Shown: positions 34,101-43,212, counted from the stretch's first letter. The stretch is DNA of 64,000 nt from Duganella sp. CF402 (GCF_900109645.1 NZ_FOBG01000006.1:35674-99673), one strand, 5' to 3'. Notes: generated by a model not told the origin, from the letters alone. Program-made: numbers and translations.

Positions 34101-37100
34101 GTCGGCGCGTAGCGCGGCGTTCGGGTAGATCACCGAGTTGGCGAGGCGGCCGTACAGCTGCGCGTCGGCCTCGCTGGCGTTCAGCTGGCGCAGCACCACC
34201 TGGCTGTGGGTCCACGCCAGTTCGAACACGCGGTCGGCCATGTGGCGGTCCTGGTATTTGTCGATCAGGTGCAGCGCGGTCTCGCGCTGCTCGGTCATGC
34301 CGGTGACGATGTCCACCGTCGCAAACTGGTCGGGCTGCAGGGTGACGGTGTAGCGGATCGCCACCACCGGATCGAGCACCGAACCTTCTGCCCCGCTCAA
34401 CGGCCCTTCTTGCAGCATGGCGTCCGGCGCGGCGGCGGTGTTGCCGCGCCCGATGAAGCGCGAGCGGTCGGTCTCGAACGAGATGTCGTGCACCGGCGCG
34501 TCGTGCACCATCATCGAATGCATCAGCCACGGCATGACTTCGCCCTGCCCGCGCGGGCGGCGCGTGCACAGGATGGCGTTTTCATCGCGCAGGATCTGGG
34601 TCTGCACAAACAGCTTGCTGAAGGCCGGATGCGCATTGTCGGCGGCGGCCGGCGCCATCACCACTTCGGCGAAGCTGGTCACTTCGATGGTGCGCACGCG
34701 GTCGCTCTTGTTGGTGATGCGGGTGCGGCGCAATTCGATGTCGTCTTCCGGCGAGACCACGATTTCGGTGTACAGGTCGATGTGGCGGTCGCTGCGGCGG
34801 AACTCGGCGCGGCCTTCGGAGAAGATCACTTCGAACTTGAGCGGGTCGACCAGTGTCGGCTGATAGGTGGTGGACCAGAATGCGCCATCGTCGACGTCGC
34901 GCACGTAGCAGAAGTTGCCCCAGTTGTCGCGCGTGCTGTCCTCGCGCCAGCGCGTCACCGCCAGATCTTTCCAGCGGCTGTAGCTGCCGCCGGCGTTGGT
35001 GACCATCACGTGGTAGCGGCCATTCGACAGCAGCTGGGTTTCAGGCACCGGCGTCGAGGCCTGCGTCAGGATCCGCATCGGCATCGACTGGTCGGGCGTG
35101 GTGGTGCGGATGGCCGCCTGGTCGGAGGAATTGGAATAGAAGGCGCCCACTTGCGGACTGCGCTCCTGCAGCACCAGCAGCGCCGATTGCAGCAGCGGAT
35201 CGGACTCGAAGCGGCGCTGCATCGGCCGGTCGTGCAGCAGGTAGCTCAGGGCCAGCAGCCCCATGCCCTGATGGTGCACCATGAAGGACCGGATCACGGC
35301 GCAGCTTTGCCCGCGCGGCAGGCGCGAGGTGGTGTAGTCGATCGCTTCGTAGAAGCCGTAGCGGCCCATGAAGCCCAGTTCCGCCATCTTCTGCAGGTTG
35401 GCGCAGGAGGCTTCCGGCTGCACCATCAATCCCATCATGCTGGCGTACGGCGCAATCACCAGGTCGTCGGCCAGGCCGCGCTTCATGCCCAGCCCCGGCA
35501 CGCCGAACGCGCGGTACTGGTAATTGAGGCTGGCGTCCACCGTGTTGTAGCCGGATTCGGAAATCCCCCACGGCACGTTGCGGCGCTTGCCGTAGTCGAT
35601 TTGCGCGTCGATCACCGAATGGTAGGTTTGATCGAGCAGCGTGCTTGGATAGTTCGGCATCACCAGCAGCGGCATCAGGTATTCGAACATCGAGCCGCTC
35701 CACGACAGCAGCACCGGCTTGCCGGAGACGATGCACAGCTGGCGGCCCAGCGCAAACCAGTGCTCCTGCGGCAGCTGTCCCTGCGCGATGGCGACGAAGC
35801 TGGCGAGGCGTACTTCGGACGCCAGCAGGTCGTAGTAGCTGGCGTCCAGCCGGCGCTCGCTGACGTTGTAGCCGATCGCCAGCAGGTTGGTGGTCGGGTT
35901 GTACAGGAAGCCATATTCCAGCTGGGCGAACGCGCCGCAGCGCTGTGCCAGGTCCGCCAGCGCGCGCATGCGTTCGTGCGCGGCGTTGCTGCCTTGCTCG
36001 AACAGCTGCGCCAGTCGCTGCTGGCGTTCGCGTTCGGCCGGCGCCAGATCATTGACGGCGACGGCGGCGCTGGCACGTGCCAGGCCGGCCAGTTCGCGCA
36101 AGGTCGGCATGCGCGTCATGCTGGTGTCGAAGACGGCGCCGTCGGGCAGCGCGGCCCACGGCGTCAGGGCGGCCAGTTCATCCAGCGCGGCCTGGCATTG
36201 CTGTATCAGCGACTGGCACCAGGCGGCGCCGGCCTCGCTGTGGGAGGTGGCGTTCGGCAGGAACTGCTCCGCCGTTGCGGCGACGCGCAGCAGCCAGGCG
36301 TGCAGCTGCTGTAGATTGGCGGCGTCCGGTGCCGGCATCAAGGCATTCAGCAAGGTGCTGGCGCCGGCCTCGCTGAGCGTTTCGTCCAGCACGCGCGCGG
36401 TGGTGGCGACGCCCTCGACGATGGACGGGCCGAGCACCGGCGCGTCGTACAAGCCGGTCAGGCCGGGCTGCAATGTCAACAGGTGGCCGGCCAGGTTGCC
36501 GCTGTCCACGGTCGAGACGTAGATCGGATGCAGCGGCTTGAGGGTTTGCGTATCGTACCAGTTGTAGAAATGGCCCTGGTAGCGTTCCAGTTTGTCCATG
36601 CTGTCGAGCGTGCTGCCGGTGCGCGCCATCAGCTGCGCCACCGTGATGTAGCCGAAGTCGCAGGCCGTCAGGTTGGCCAGCAAGGCCATGCCGATGTTGG
36701 TGGGCGAGGTGCGATGCGCCACCACTTGCGCCGGGTGCTCCTGCATATTATCGGGTGGCAGCCAGTTGTCCTCCGGGCCGACGAAGCGCTCGAAATAGCC
36801 CCAGGTGCGGCGCGCCAGCGCGTGCAGGAATTGCTGCTGCTCGGCCGAGAGCTGCGCGTGCTTGCGGGCGATGGGACGGCTGATCCAGTCGGCCAGCGCC
36901 GGCGCCACCAGCCACGCCAGCAGGAACAGCGCGGCCGACGGCAGGCTGGCCGGGCGCCATCCCAGCAGCGCGCCGCCGACGAACAGCGCCAGCACCGGCG
37001 AGATCCACATGGTGCGCCAGGTGCTGGCCGCGCCCTCGGCCTGCCGCACCAGCGCCGAAGCGCGCCATTCCAGCAGGCGGCGGTGCGACACCTGCGTGCG

Positions 37101-39863
37101 CCACAGGGCGCGCAGGATGGCGTCCAGGCTGAACCAGGCCTCGTAGGGCAGGAACACCAGCATCAGCACGGCGTGCGCGAACTGCAGCCCACCGCGCCGC
37201 AGCACCGCGCGGATATGCTGGCTCCACAAGGTGTCGCGCGGACGGCGGCACAAATCATGCAGCAGGCTGGCCAGCGGCGGCACGAAAATCACCGCCAGCA
37301 CGGCGCTGGTCCACATCCACGGCGACGGCAGCCAGCGCCACGCGGTGATCAGCGACAGCACCAGCGCCGGCGCGGTCAGGCTGCGGCGCAGATTGTCAAA
37401 CAGCTTCCAGCGCGACAGCAGCGACAGCGGATTTTTTTCGCGCCTGCCGCCGCGTCCCGGCACGCGGCCGGCCAGCCAGCCGACCAGTTGCCAGTCGCCG
37501 CGGATCCAGCGCTGGCGGCGGCTGACGTCTTCGCTGTAGCGCGCCGGATATTCCTCGTACAGCTGGCCGTCGCTCAGCAGGCCGGCGCGCAGGTAGCAGC
37601 CTTCCAGCAGGTCGTGGCTGAGGATTTTGTTCTCCGGCAGGCGGCCGCCCAGCACTTGCTCGAACACGTCGACATCGTAGATGCCTTTGCCGATGAAGGA
37701 GCCTTCAAAGAACACGTCCTGGTACACGTCCGACACGGTGCGCGTGTAGGGGTCGATCCCCGGCTCGCCGCCGCACAGTTTTTCGTAGCGCGAGGCCTGC
37801 TCGCTCGGCAGGCTGACCGCCACCCGCGGCTGCAGGATGCCGTAGCCTTCGGTCACGCGGCCGCGCTGCATGTCGACGCGCGGCCGGTTGAGGGGGTGCT
37901 GCATGGTGGCGATGAATTGCGCGGCGGCGTCGCGCGGCAGCTGGGTGTCGGTGTCCAGCGTGATGACGTAGCGGATGCTTTCCAGGTCGCTGGTGTCGCC
38001 CAGCGCCAGCGCGAATTTGTCGCGCGCGCCGCCGCGCAGGTAGCGGTTCAGGTCTTCCAGCTTGCCGCGTTTGCGCTCATAGCCGATCCACACGCCTTCC
38101 TGCGGATTCCACAGGCGCGGGCGATGCAGCAGCAGGAAGGGCTGGCTGTCGCTGTATTTGTGATTGAGGTGCGTGGTGCAGCGCTTCAAGTGTTCGATCA
38201 GCGCGTCGTCGCCGGGCAGCTTTTCGGCGCGGGCGTCGGCGAAGTCGGTCAGCACGCAAAACTTCAGGTTGGGATCGCGGTTGGCCAGGAAACGGACCTC
38301 CATCTGCTCGAACAGGCTGTCGATATTCTCCTTGCTGTAGACCAGCGTCGGCACCACCACCAGCGTGCGGGCGTCGGCCGGGATGCCGTCCTTGTAGTCC
38401 ATGCGCGGCAAGGGATTGGGCCGCGTCACCAGCGTGGCGAACCAGTTCACCAGGCTGAGCGCCAGCTGGCTGCTGCCCAACAGCGCCAGCACGCCCAACG
38501 CCACCAGCATGAAACCGTGCACGCCGTGGAAGGCGGCGCGCTCCAGCAGCAGCGCGGTGCACACCAGCGCAATCGCGGCGATGGCGCCAAGGTAGGACGT
38601 GAGCGGCGAGGCGCGCGACGTGTGCTGCAAGGCTTCCAGCCACGGACGGCGCATGCCGGTCTGCCGTTCCAGCGCGGCCAGGCCGCCGCCGATCAGGTAG
38701 AAGCCCACGTGGCCGTGGCGGGCATCGCCGCTGCCGTGGTGGTCCAGCGCCAGCTGCAAGGCTTGCTGCGCCACTTCCACTTCCGAGTAACGCGAGCGCT
38801 TGGCGATTTTTTCAATCGCGTGGCGATACTGGTCGCGGGTGGCGAATTCCATTTTGCCGTAGATGTCGGCCGGGTCCTGGCGCAGGGTTTGTTCGACCAC
38901 GCTCATGGTCTCGACGAACTCCTGCCAATCCATCGTGCCGAGGAAGCGCAGGCTGCCGATGCTGTTGGCGATCGACACCTGCTCGGCGGCCTGCTGCTGG
39001 ATCTCGGCCTGGATCTGCTGCTCGATGGTCTGGCCGGATTCGGCCAGGCGATGGGTGATCCAGGTCAGCGCCAGCGTCAGCGCCGGGCTTTGTCCCTGCA
39101 GGCGGCGCGCCAGTTCGGCCACGAAGGCGCTGGTGATGGGCGGATTGGAGCGCGCCATGTCGGCCACCAGCAGGATCAGGCCGCTGGGATTTTTTTCCGC
39201 GATGTCGGTCATCTGGTCGGCCCAGCTGTTGGCGAGGTCGCGCTGGATGCGGTTCTCGGCCACGCGCGCGGCCACGCGACGCAGGTTTTCGATCAGCGCC
39301 AGCCGCAGCATGATGGGAATCGCCCACAGCTCGCCCAGCTTGAGCGTGGCCACTTCCTGGTAGGCGTCGACAAAGCGGCACAGCGATTCCGGATCGACGC
39401 GGCCATCGCCGTGGGCGATGATTTCCAGCGCGATCTGGTACACGCGCGGGCAGCCGTCCGGCGCGCCCTTGCCAAGGCGCGGCAGCTCCTTGCTGTAGTC
39501 CTTGGGCAGGTGGCGGCGCGCGATGCGGATCTGTTCTTCGATCAGGTAGAAATTATCGAGCAGCCATTCCGAGGCCGGCGTGATCTGGCGGCTGTCCTTG
39601 ACGGCGGCGGTCAGCTCGTCGCAGGTGGCGCTGATGACGGCGGCGTTTTCCGCCAGCCGCGACAGCAGGCGGTCGCGCCCGCCGCGCTTGCTTAGCTCGT
39701 GATGGCGGGCCAGCGTCTTGCCGTGCGCCGCCATTTGCGCCACGCTGAATAGTTCCGCCCGCAGCGGCAGGTCGTCATCGTCTTCGTCCGATAGCAGGGC
39801 ACCCGAAGGCGATTCACGAAAGCCGAGCGCCAGCTCGCGCAGCAGGGAATGGAACGTGTTCAA
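31173..39863 (-). CDS. ndvB: Cyclic beta-1,2-glucan synthase (NdvB/Cgs type)
   Basis: 2896 residues, the usual giant size for the family. Order: N-terminal cytoplasmic helices; membrane segments near 430-490; GT84 glycosyltransferase domain with VLTDFADA, DTDTQLPRDAA (about 636) and QRW in SRRQRWIRGDW (about 784); further membrane segments near 835-875 and 960-1000; a glycoamylase-like domain around 1270-1560 (GMKRGLADDLVIAPYAS); then two GH94-like regions with the phosphorylase motif DWNDGMDKVG near 2564. The enzyme initiates, extends, trims and cyclises beta-1,2-glucans, which are exported to the periplasm and help in osmotic adaptation and host interaction. No ndvA exporter is next to it. 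Convergent with the GDT1 gene. Confidence 0.95.
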   Translation of the reverse strand: MNTFHSLLRELALGFRESPSGALLSDEDDDDLPLRAELFSVAQMAAHGKTLARHHELSKRGGRDRLLSRLAENAAVISATCDELTAAVKDSRQITPASEWLLDNFYLIEEQIRIARRHLPKDYSKELPRLGKGAPDGCPRVYQIALEIIAHGDGRVDPESLCRFVDAYQEVATLKLGELWAIPIMLRLALIENLRRVAARVAENRIQRDLANSWADQMTDIAEKNPSGLILLVADMARSNPPITSAFVAELARRLQGQSPALTLALTWITHRLAESGQTIEQQIQAEIQQQAAEQVSIANSIGSLRFLGTMDWQEFVETMSVVEQTLRQDPADIYGKMEFATRDQYRHAIEKIAKRSRYSEVEVAQQALQLALDHHGSGDARHGHVGFYLIGGGLAALERQTGMRRPWLEALQHTSRASPLTSYLGAIAAIALVCTALLLERAAFHGVHGFMLVALGVLALLGSSQLALSLVNWFATLVTRPNPLPRMDYKDGIPADARTLVVVPTLVYSKENIDSLFEQMEVRFLANRDPNLKFCVLTDFADARAEKLPGDDALIEHLKRCTTHLNHKYSDSQPFLLLHRPRLWNPQEGVWIGYERKRGKLEDLNRYLRGGARDKFALALGDTSDLESIRYVITLDTDTQLPRDAAAQFIATMQHPLNRPRVDMQRGRVTEGYGILQPRVAVSLPSEQASRYEKLCGGEPGIDPYTRTVSDVYQDVFFEGSFIGKGIYDVDVFEQVLGGRLPENKILSHDLLEGCYLRAGLLSDGQLYEEYPARYSEDVSRRQRWIRGDWQLVGWLAGRVPGRGGRREKNPLSLLSRWKLFDNLRRSLTAPALVLSLITAWRWLPSPWMWTSAVLAVIFVPPLASLLHDLCRRPRDTLWSQHIRAVLRRGGLQFAHAVLMLVFLPYEAWFSLDAILRALWRTQVSHRRLLEWRASALVRQAEGAASTWRTMWISPVLALFVGGALLGWRPASLPSAALFLLAWLVAPALADWISRPIARKHAQLSAEQQQFLHALARRTWGYFERFVGPEDNWLPPDNMQEHPAQVVAHRTSPTNIGMALLANLTACDFGYITVAQLMARTGSTLDSMDKLERYQGHFYNWYDTQTLKPLHPIYVSTVDSGNLAGHLLTLQPGLTGLYDAPVLGPSIVEGVATTARVLDETLSEAGASTLLNALMPAPDAANLQQLHAWLLRVAATAEQFLPNATSHSEAGAAWCQSLIQQCQAALDELAALTPWAALPDGAVFDTSMTRMPTLRELAGLARASAAVAVNDLAPAERERQQRLAQLFEQGSNAAHERMRALADLAQRCGAFAQLEYGFLYNPTTNLLAIGYNVSERRLDASYYDLLASEVRLASFVAIAQGQLPQEHWFALGRQLCIVSGKPVLLSWSGSMFEYLMPLLVMPNYPSTLLDQTYHSVIDAQIDYGKRRNVPWGISESGYNTVDASLNYQYRAFGVPGLGMKRGLADDLVIAPYASMMGLMVQPEASCANLQKMAELGFMGRYGFYEAIDYTTSRLPRGQSCAVIRSFMVHHQGMGLLALSYLLHDRPMQRRFESDPLLQSALLVLQERSPQVGAFYSNSSDQAAIRTTTPDQSMPMRILTQASTPVPETQLLSNGRYHVMVTNAGGSYSRWKDLAVTRWREDSTRDNWGNFCYVRDVDDGAFWSTTYQPTLVDPLKFEVIFSEGRAEFRRSDRHIDLYTEIVVSPEDDIELRRTRITNKSDRVRTIEVTSFAEVVMAPAAADNAHPAFSKLFVQTQILRDENAILCTRRPRGQGEVMPWLMHSMMVHDAPVHDISFETDRSRFIGRGNTAAAPDAMLQEGPLSGAEGSVLDPVVAIRYTVTLQPDQFATVDIVTGMTEQRETALHLIDKYQDRHMADRVFELAWTHSQVVLRQLNASEADAQLYGRLANSVIYPNAALRADAGTLMKNQRGQSGLWAYAISGDLPIVLLQIKDPANIELARQMVQAHAYWRLKGLVVDLVIWYEDQSGYRQALHDQIMGLIASGIDAQAIDRPGGIFVRLADQIANEDRVLLQSVARAIISDARGTLAEQIKRPAPAAMRMSPLLVDNRGEYADAGPHVHPARGLVLENGIGGFTPDGREYVITTSDTQRTPAPWSNVLANPQFGSVISESGQAYTWHENAHEFRITPWHNDPVSDSGGEAFYLRDEQSGQFWSPTALPVRGNGVYITRHGFGYSVFEHIETGIHSEMTTFVAIDAPLKYTVLKVRNDSLVQRRLSVFGYVEWVLGDMRSKSGMHVITEADPVSGALFARNAYNTEFGGRVAFFDCDATLRTVSGDRTEFMGRNGTLEEPAALRRARLSGKIGAGLDACGAIQAPFDLLPGQEREIVFVLGVGGRRNADASSLVQKHRSAGAAHEALAAVHAHWNEVLSAVRVETPEPELDVLANGWLMYQTIACRIWARSGYYQSGGAFGFRDQLQDAMATIHTQPQLLRDQLLLCAAHQFLEGDVQHWWHPPSDRGVRTHCSDDYLWLPLGAWRYVSATGDSAVLDESVAYLEGRPVKPEEDSYYDLPARSGEQGTLYDHCVRAIRNGLRFGQHGLPLIGSCDWNDGMDKVGEHGKGESVWLAFFLCEVLQRFAEVADLRHDEAFAAECREQARSIAANVEQNAWDGEWYRRAYFDDGTPLGSHTNEECQIDSISQSWGVLSGAADPVRVRGAMEQVNQRLVRRDSGIIQLLDPPFDKAGPNPGYIRGYVPGVRENGGQYTHAAIWTAMAFARLGETERAWELARMINPVQHAATPEKSARYKVEPYVVTADVYAVAPHVGRGGWSWYTGSSGWMYRLLLESLLGLTRTATHLKLEPRMPPEWSGFKLTYRHAGTSYEIRVVRNGTATPLLTVDGVPQHDLMIELRDSGGVRQVELLLPAPPPVSPASPPALNA

Positions 39864-39901
39864 CTTTGACCTCGCTTCGATTCTTGCGAATCGCAGTATG
39901 T

Positions 39902-39947
39902 GTCAGCGCATGGTAAGGCGGCGCACAGAAAAAGACTGTGCGCTGAC
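39902..39947 (-). other. Competing inverted repeats upstream of the glucan synthase gene
   Basis: GCGCACAG (39921-39928) pairs with CTGTGCGC (39936-39943), while GTCAGCGCA (39902-39910) pairs with TGCGCTGAC (39939-39947). The two stems share one arm and exclude each other. The block lies between the end of the nuclease gene and the start of ndvB, both minus. It may be a terminator without T-run, or a leader switch for ndvB. Confidence 0.45.
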
Positions 39948-39959
39948 GTACACACGAGG

Positions 39960-40973
39960 TCAGCCGAAGACTTGTTTCAGCGATTGCGCCCCCGCCAGCG
40001 CGTCGCTCCAGGCTTCCACCTGCGCGACACTGGCCTTGGCCAGCTTACGCCGGACAGTTTGCGGCAGCGGCCCGAAGCGCTGCGTCAGCAAGCGCTCCAA
40101 CAGTGCAGCCGCACCTTCCGTGCGCCCCTCCGCCCGGCCTTGTTCAAGACCTTGTTCAAGACCCTGTTCAAGACCTTGCTCAAGCCCCTGTTCCCGGCCT
40201 TTCTTAATGCCATCATCAAAGAACATTTGTTCCAGTGGGTTGAGCAATTTCATGTCGCGCTCCTTTTCCAATCGAAGGACAGCTTGCCAATAGCGCCGCT
40301 GATACGGCTCAGGCAGCACCATCATCCAGTTGATCGCATTGAATAAAACCATTATGCGCCTGTCGCTCCAACCATGTCGGAACAATAGCCTGGTTAGGTG
40401 CAGCTTGGCGGCGTAGCGTTTGCGAGGATGATGTTGGGTCTGCTGCGTGCGCCAGTGTGCTAGCGTGAACCACGCAACCGGATTGTCCGAAGCCGCCAAC
40501 GCATCCACGTCGCGGACGCAATCCAGCAGCTTGGCGGTAGTAAAAGTATAGGTCCTGGCATTGCCCCGCACGCGCTCGCGAAAGCTGCGAGGACGCCAGC
40601 TAGGGTCTGTATCGGCCAGCAACACCATGCTGGTCACTGGTTGCCTGCACGCCTTGCCGATGCGGTAGTTGTAATCGTGCACGCGCCGGGCCAACGACGC
40701 ATCGCGCTGCGTTTGGATTTCAATATGGAGTAACAGTCGTTGTTGACGGCCCTCACACATGAAGATCTCAACCAACATGTCCGCTACCATCAGGTCCGGC
40801 GCTGTGCCGATACCGAATCCTGCCAGCTCCTTGTCGCAAAAGCGCGGCCGCTGCGTCCAGTCGATGTGGGCGCTGAACTCAGGAAAGTAAAAATCCATGA
40901 AGGGATGGAAAGCATGCGTCAATACGGCTTTCCAAGGCAGATCGTATCGGGCAGGCTGAGCGGAATTCGGCAT
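39960..40973 (-). CDS. Rpn-family recombination-promoting nuclease/putative transposase-like protein with EQGL repeats
   Basis: 337 residues. N-terminal PD-(D/E)xK-type nuclease fold of the Rpn/PF04754-like group: D60 (TAPDLMVAD) and E85-x-Q87 (LHIEIQTQ). A repeat of EQGL units follows at about residues 258-277, then a C-terminal DUF4351-like helical domain (LLERLLTQRFGPLPQTVRRKL). Rpn proteins are DNA endonucleases that stimulate RecA-independent recombination and are linked to phage defence; many copies occur per genome. It is not flanked by inverted repeats. It stands upstream of ndvB and downstream of the desulfurase fusion gene, all minus strand. Confidence 0.85.
   Translation of the reverse strand: MPNSAQPARYDLPWKAVLTHAFHPFMDFYFPEFSAHIDWTQRPRFCDKELAGFGIGTAPDLMVADMLVEIFMCEGRQQRLLLHIEIQTQRDASLARRVHDYNYRIGKACRQPVTSMVLLADTDPSWRPRSFRERVRGNARTYTFTTAKLLDCVRDVDALAASDNPVAWFTLAHWRTQQTQHHPRKRYAAKLHLTRLLFRHGWSDRRIMVLFNAINWMMVLPEPYQRRYWQAVLRLEKERDMKLLNPLEQMFFDDGIKKGREQGLEQGLEQGLEQGLEQGRAEGRTEGAAALLERLLTQRFGPLPQTVRRKLAKASVAQVEAWSDALAGAQSLKQVFG
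40139..40198 (-). repeat. 12-base tandem repeat inside the Rpn-like gene
   Basis: Four near-identical 12-base units (CTTGTTCAAGAC and variants) at 40139, 40151, 40163 and 40175, plus a degraded fifth at 40187, encode the repeated tetrapeptide EQGL. Changes in unit number would keep the frame, altering a hinge between nuclease and C-terminal domain. Confidence 0.9.
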
Positions 40974-41034
40974 CCGCCCAGTCTGCCGTCATATCACGCC
41001 GCCATGTCTGACAAAAAACAAAGTAGCGCCGACT

Positions 41035-43113
41035 TTACGCCGCCAGCAGCAGCGGGTTGGACAAAGCGAGACCGCCGTTGAGGCTGTAGGCTTGCTGGTG
41101 ACCGAGGCGGCGCAGCAGTTGCGCGGCCTTCATGCTGCGGTTGCCGCTGCGGCAGAAGAACACCAGCGGAGTGCGCTCGGCGCGCAGCCATACGCTGGCG
41201 TGCTCGGCCAGGCGGCTGAGCGGCACGCTGACAGCGGCGCGGCCGGCCAGCGATGGCGCCACGGTGGCAGCGAATTCATACGGCTCGCGCACATCGACCA
41301 GGCGGGCGTCCGGATGGGCTTGCAAGAAGGCTTCCAGCGCAGCGCGGTCGAGCTGCGCGTCGGCAGCGATGCTGGCCACCGGTGCGGCGATGGTACAGAA
41401 CTGGTTGGCCTCATCGCGGGTCGGACACAACAGGGTTTGCTCGCCACTGACCGCGCGCAAACCCTGCAAGGCAGGACGCGCGCTGAACGCAAAGCGCACC
41501 GAAGCCACCGGCAAGGCACCGCCGTGTACCGTGCCCAGCAGGTAGGCGCGCAACTCGTCGCCGCTGCCGCACGGTACGCAGGCCAACACTTGTTCACCCA
41601 GCGCAATAGCGGCGGCGCGGGCGCCATTGTCGAGCGCGATGCTGGCGGCTTGCTGCGGCCAGCCGTATTCATCGGCTTCCACCTGGCGGTTGTAATGGCG
41701 GCCCAGCGCGTCGATCAGCATGGCGCGGCCGGCATTCGGCAGGGTGCTGACGATGGCTTGCACCTGATAGTTCTGGCAGCGCACATACGACTCGATGCGC
41801 GCCACATGATCCGGCAGCGGATCGATGACGATGCAGCTGCGGCTGGCGGCGTCCAGCACCATCCAGCTGCACGCGCCCTCCACGCCCAGTTGCAGCAAGC
41901 CGTCCTGCGGCGCGGCGCTGCGTTCGGATGGAATCAGGCAACTGGCGCGCAAGGCCGCGCCGCAGCGTTCGATGCGTTCGCAGGCGGCGGCAATGGTGGT
42001 CTCGTCGGCCAGCGGACCGAACGACATGCGGATCGCGCCGGCGCTGCGCCACAGCGGCAGGCCCATCGCATCCAGCACATAGCTCGGGGCCGCTTTGGAC
42101 GAGGAACAGGCGCTGCCGGCGCTGACGCGCACCTCGGCCGCGTCGAACACATCCATCAACTCGCGGCTGGACAAGCCCGGCACGGAGAAGTTCAGCGTGG
42201 TCGGCAAGGCCTTGTCGAACGGGTTGTTGAACACCACGCCCGGCAACGCGGCGCGCAGGCTATCGGCCAGACGTGCGCGGAAGCCGCACAGTTCGGCGGC
42301 GCTGCGGAAGGTGTCGCCGCGCTCCAGCGCCGCCAGCACTGCGCCCAGCGCGGCAATGCCGGCCATGTTTTCAGTGCCCGAGCGCTGGCCCGCTTCCTGC
42401 CCGCCGCCCATGATCAATGGCGTGAACGGCGCACCGGCACGCACGTACAGCATGCCGATGCCTTTCGGCGCATACAGTTTATGCCCGGAGAACGGCGCGT
42501 AATCGATGCGGGTAGACGACAGATCCAGTTTGAGCTTGCCCAGCGCCTGCACGCAGTCGACCAGCCACAGCGCCTTGCTGCCTTCCAGCGCGGCGGCAAT
42601 GCCGGCCAGGTCGCTGACGACGCCGGTTTCATTGTTGGCCGCCATCGTACACACCATCGCCGCTTGCGGTGCGACTTCGCGCAGCGCGTTAAGGCGGTGG
42701 GCACCGTCGTGATCGACCGGCAGCTTGTGCAGCGTCAGGTTCAGGCCCAGCAGGCGGTTCCAGTGCGCCAGGCTTTCCGGCACGGCTTTGTGTTCGGTGG
42801 CGCCGTAGACCAGCAGCGCGCCGATGGCCTCGCCCGCATCACGGCGCTCACGCAGCGACACCAGCGCGGACAGCACGGCGGTCTGGATGCCTTCGGTGGC
42901 GCCGCTGTTGAACATCAGGCGGCCACTACCCACGCCCAGCAGGCGCACGGCGCAGGCGCGCGCCTCGTCGAGCATGGCTTTGGCTTGCAGCCCGGTGGCG
43001 TGCGTGCTGCTCGGATTGCCGTAGCGCTGGCGCATGGCGTCGGTGGCCGCTGCGATGGCGGCAGGCAGGACAACGCTGGTGGCGTTGCTGTCGAGATAGA
43101 TTTCGGTATTCAT
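41035..43113 (-). CDS. Cysteine desulfurase / degenerate metallo-beta-lactamase-like / rhodanese fusion
   Basis: 692 residues. Residues 1 to about 390 are a NifS/IscS-type desulfurase: YLDSNATSVVLPAA, PLP lysine K212 (SGHKLYAPKG), RSGTEN, and active cysteine C336 (SAGSACSSSK). Residues about 400-590 look like a persulfide-dioxygenase-type metallo-beta-lactamase fold (VIDPLPDHV, VQAIVSTLPNAG), but the HxHxDH metal motif is absent. Residues about 595-692 form a rhodanese (DVREPYEF) with active cysteine C654 in CRSGNRSM. The protein could take sulfur from cysteine and pass it as persulfide to its own rhodanese and on to an unknown acceptor. Divergent from an Lrp-type regulator 99 bases away. Confidence 0.85.
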   Translation of the reverse strand: MNTEIYLDSNATSVVLPAAIAAATDAMRQRYGNPSSTHATGLQAKAMLDEARACAVRLLGVGSGRLMFNSGATEGIQTAVLSALVSLRERRDAGEAIGALLVYGATEHKAVPESLAHWNRLLGLNLTLHKLPVDHDGAHRLNALREVAPQAAMVCTMAANNETGVVSDLAGIAAALEGSKALWLVDCVQALGKLKLDLSSTRIDYAPFSGHKLYAPKGIGMLYVRAGAPFTPLIMGGGQEAGQRSGTENMAGIAALGAVLAALERGDTFRSAAELCGFRARLADSLRAALPGVVFNNPFDKALPTTLNFSVPGLSSRELMDVFDAAEVRVSAGSACSSSKAAPSYVLDAMGLPLWRSAGAIRMSFGPLADETTIAAACERIERCGAALRASCLIPSERSAAPQDGLLQLGVEGACSWMVLDAASRSCIVIDPLPDHVARIESYVRCQNYQVQAIVSTLPNAGRAMLIDALGRHYNRQVEADEYGWPQQAASIALDNGARAAAIALGEQVLACVPCGSGDELRAYLLGTVHGGALPVASVRFAFSARPALQGLRAVSGEQTLLCPTRDEANQFCTIAAPVASIAADAQLDRAALEAFLQAHPDARLVDVREPYEFAATVAPSLAGRAAVSVPLSRLAEHASVWLRAERTPLVFFCRSGNRSMKAAQLLRRLGHQQAYSLNGGLALSNPLLLAA

Positions 43114-43212
43114 GCGTATAGCTTACGCACTGGTGCTGAAATAAACATACCAAAGTATCGCCTTAATGCCTAATATGTAGATATTTCATGCTTCCATTAA
43201 TCGATTCTTAGA

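Noticed and set aside
39960..40973. Insertion sequence around the Rpn-like gene
   Set aside because: The family is sometimes labelled transposase, yet no terminal inverted repeats or target duplication are seen.
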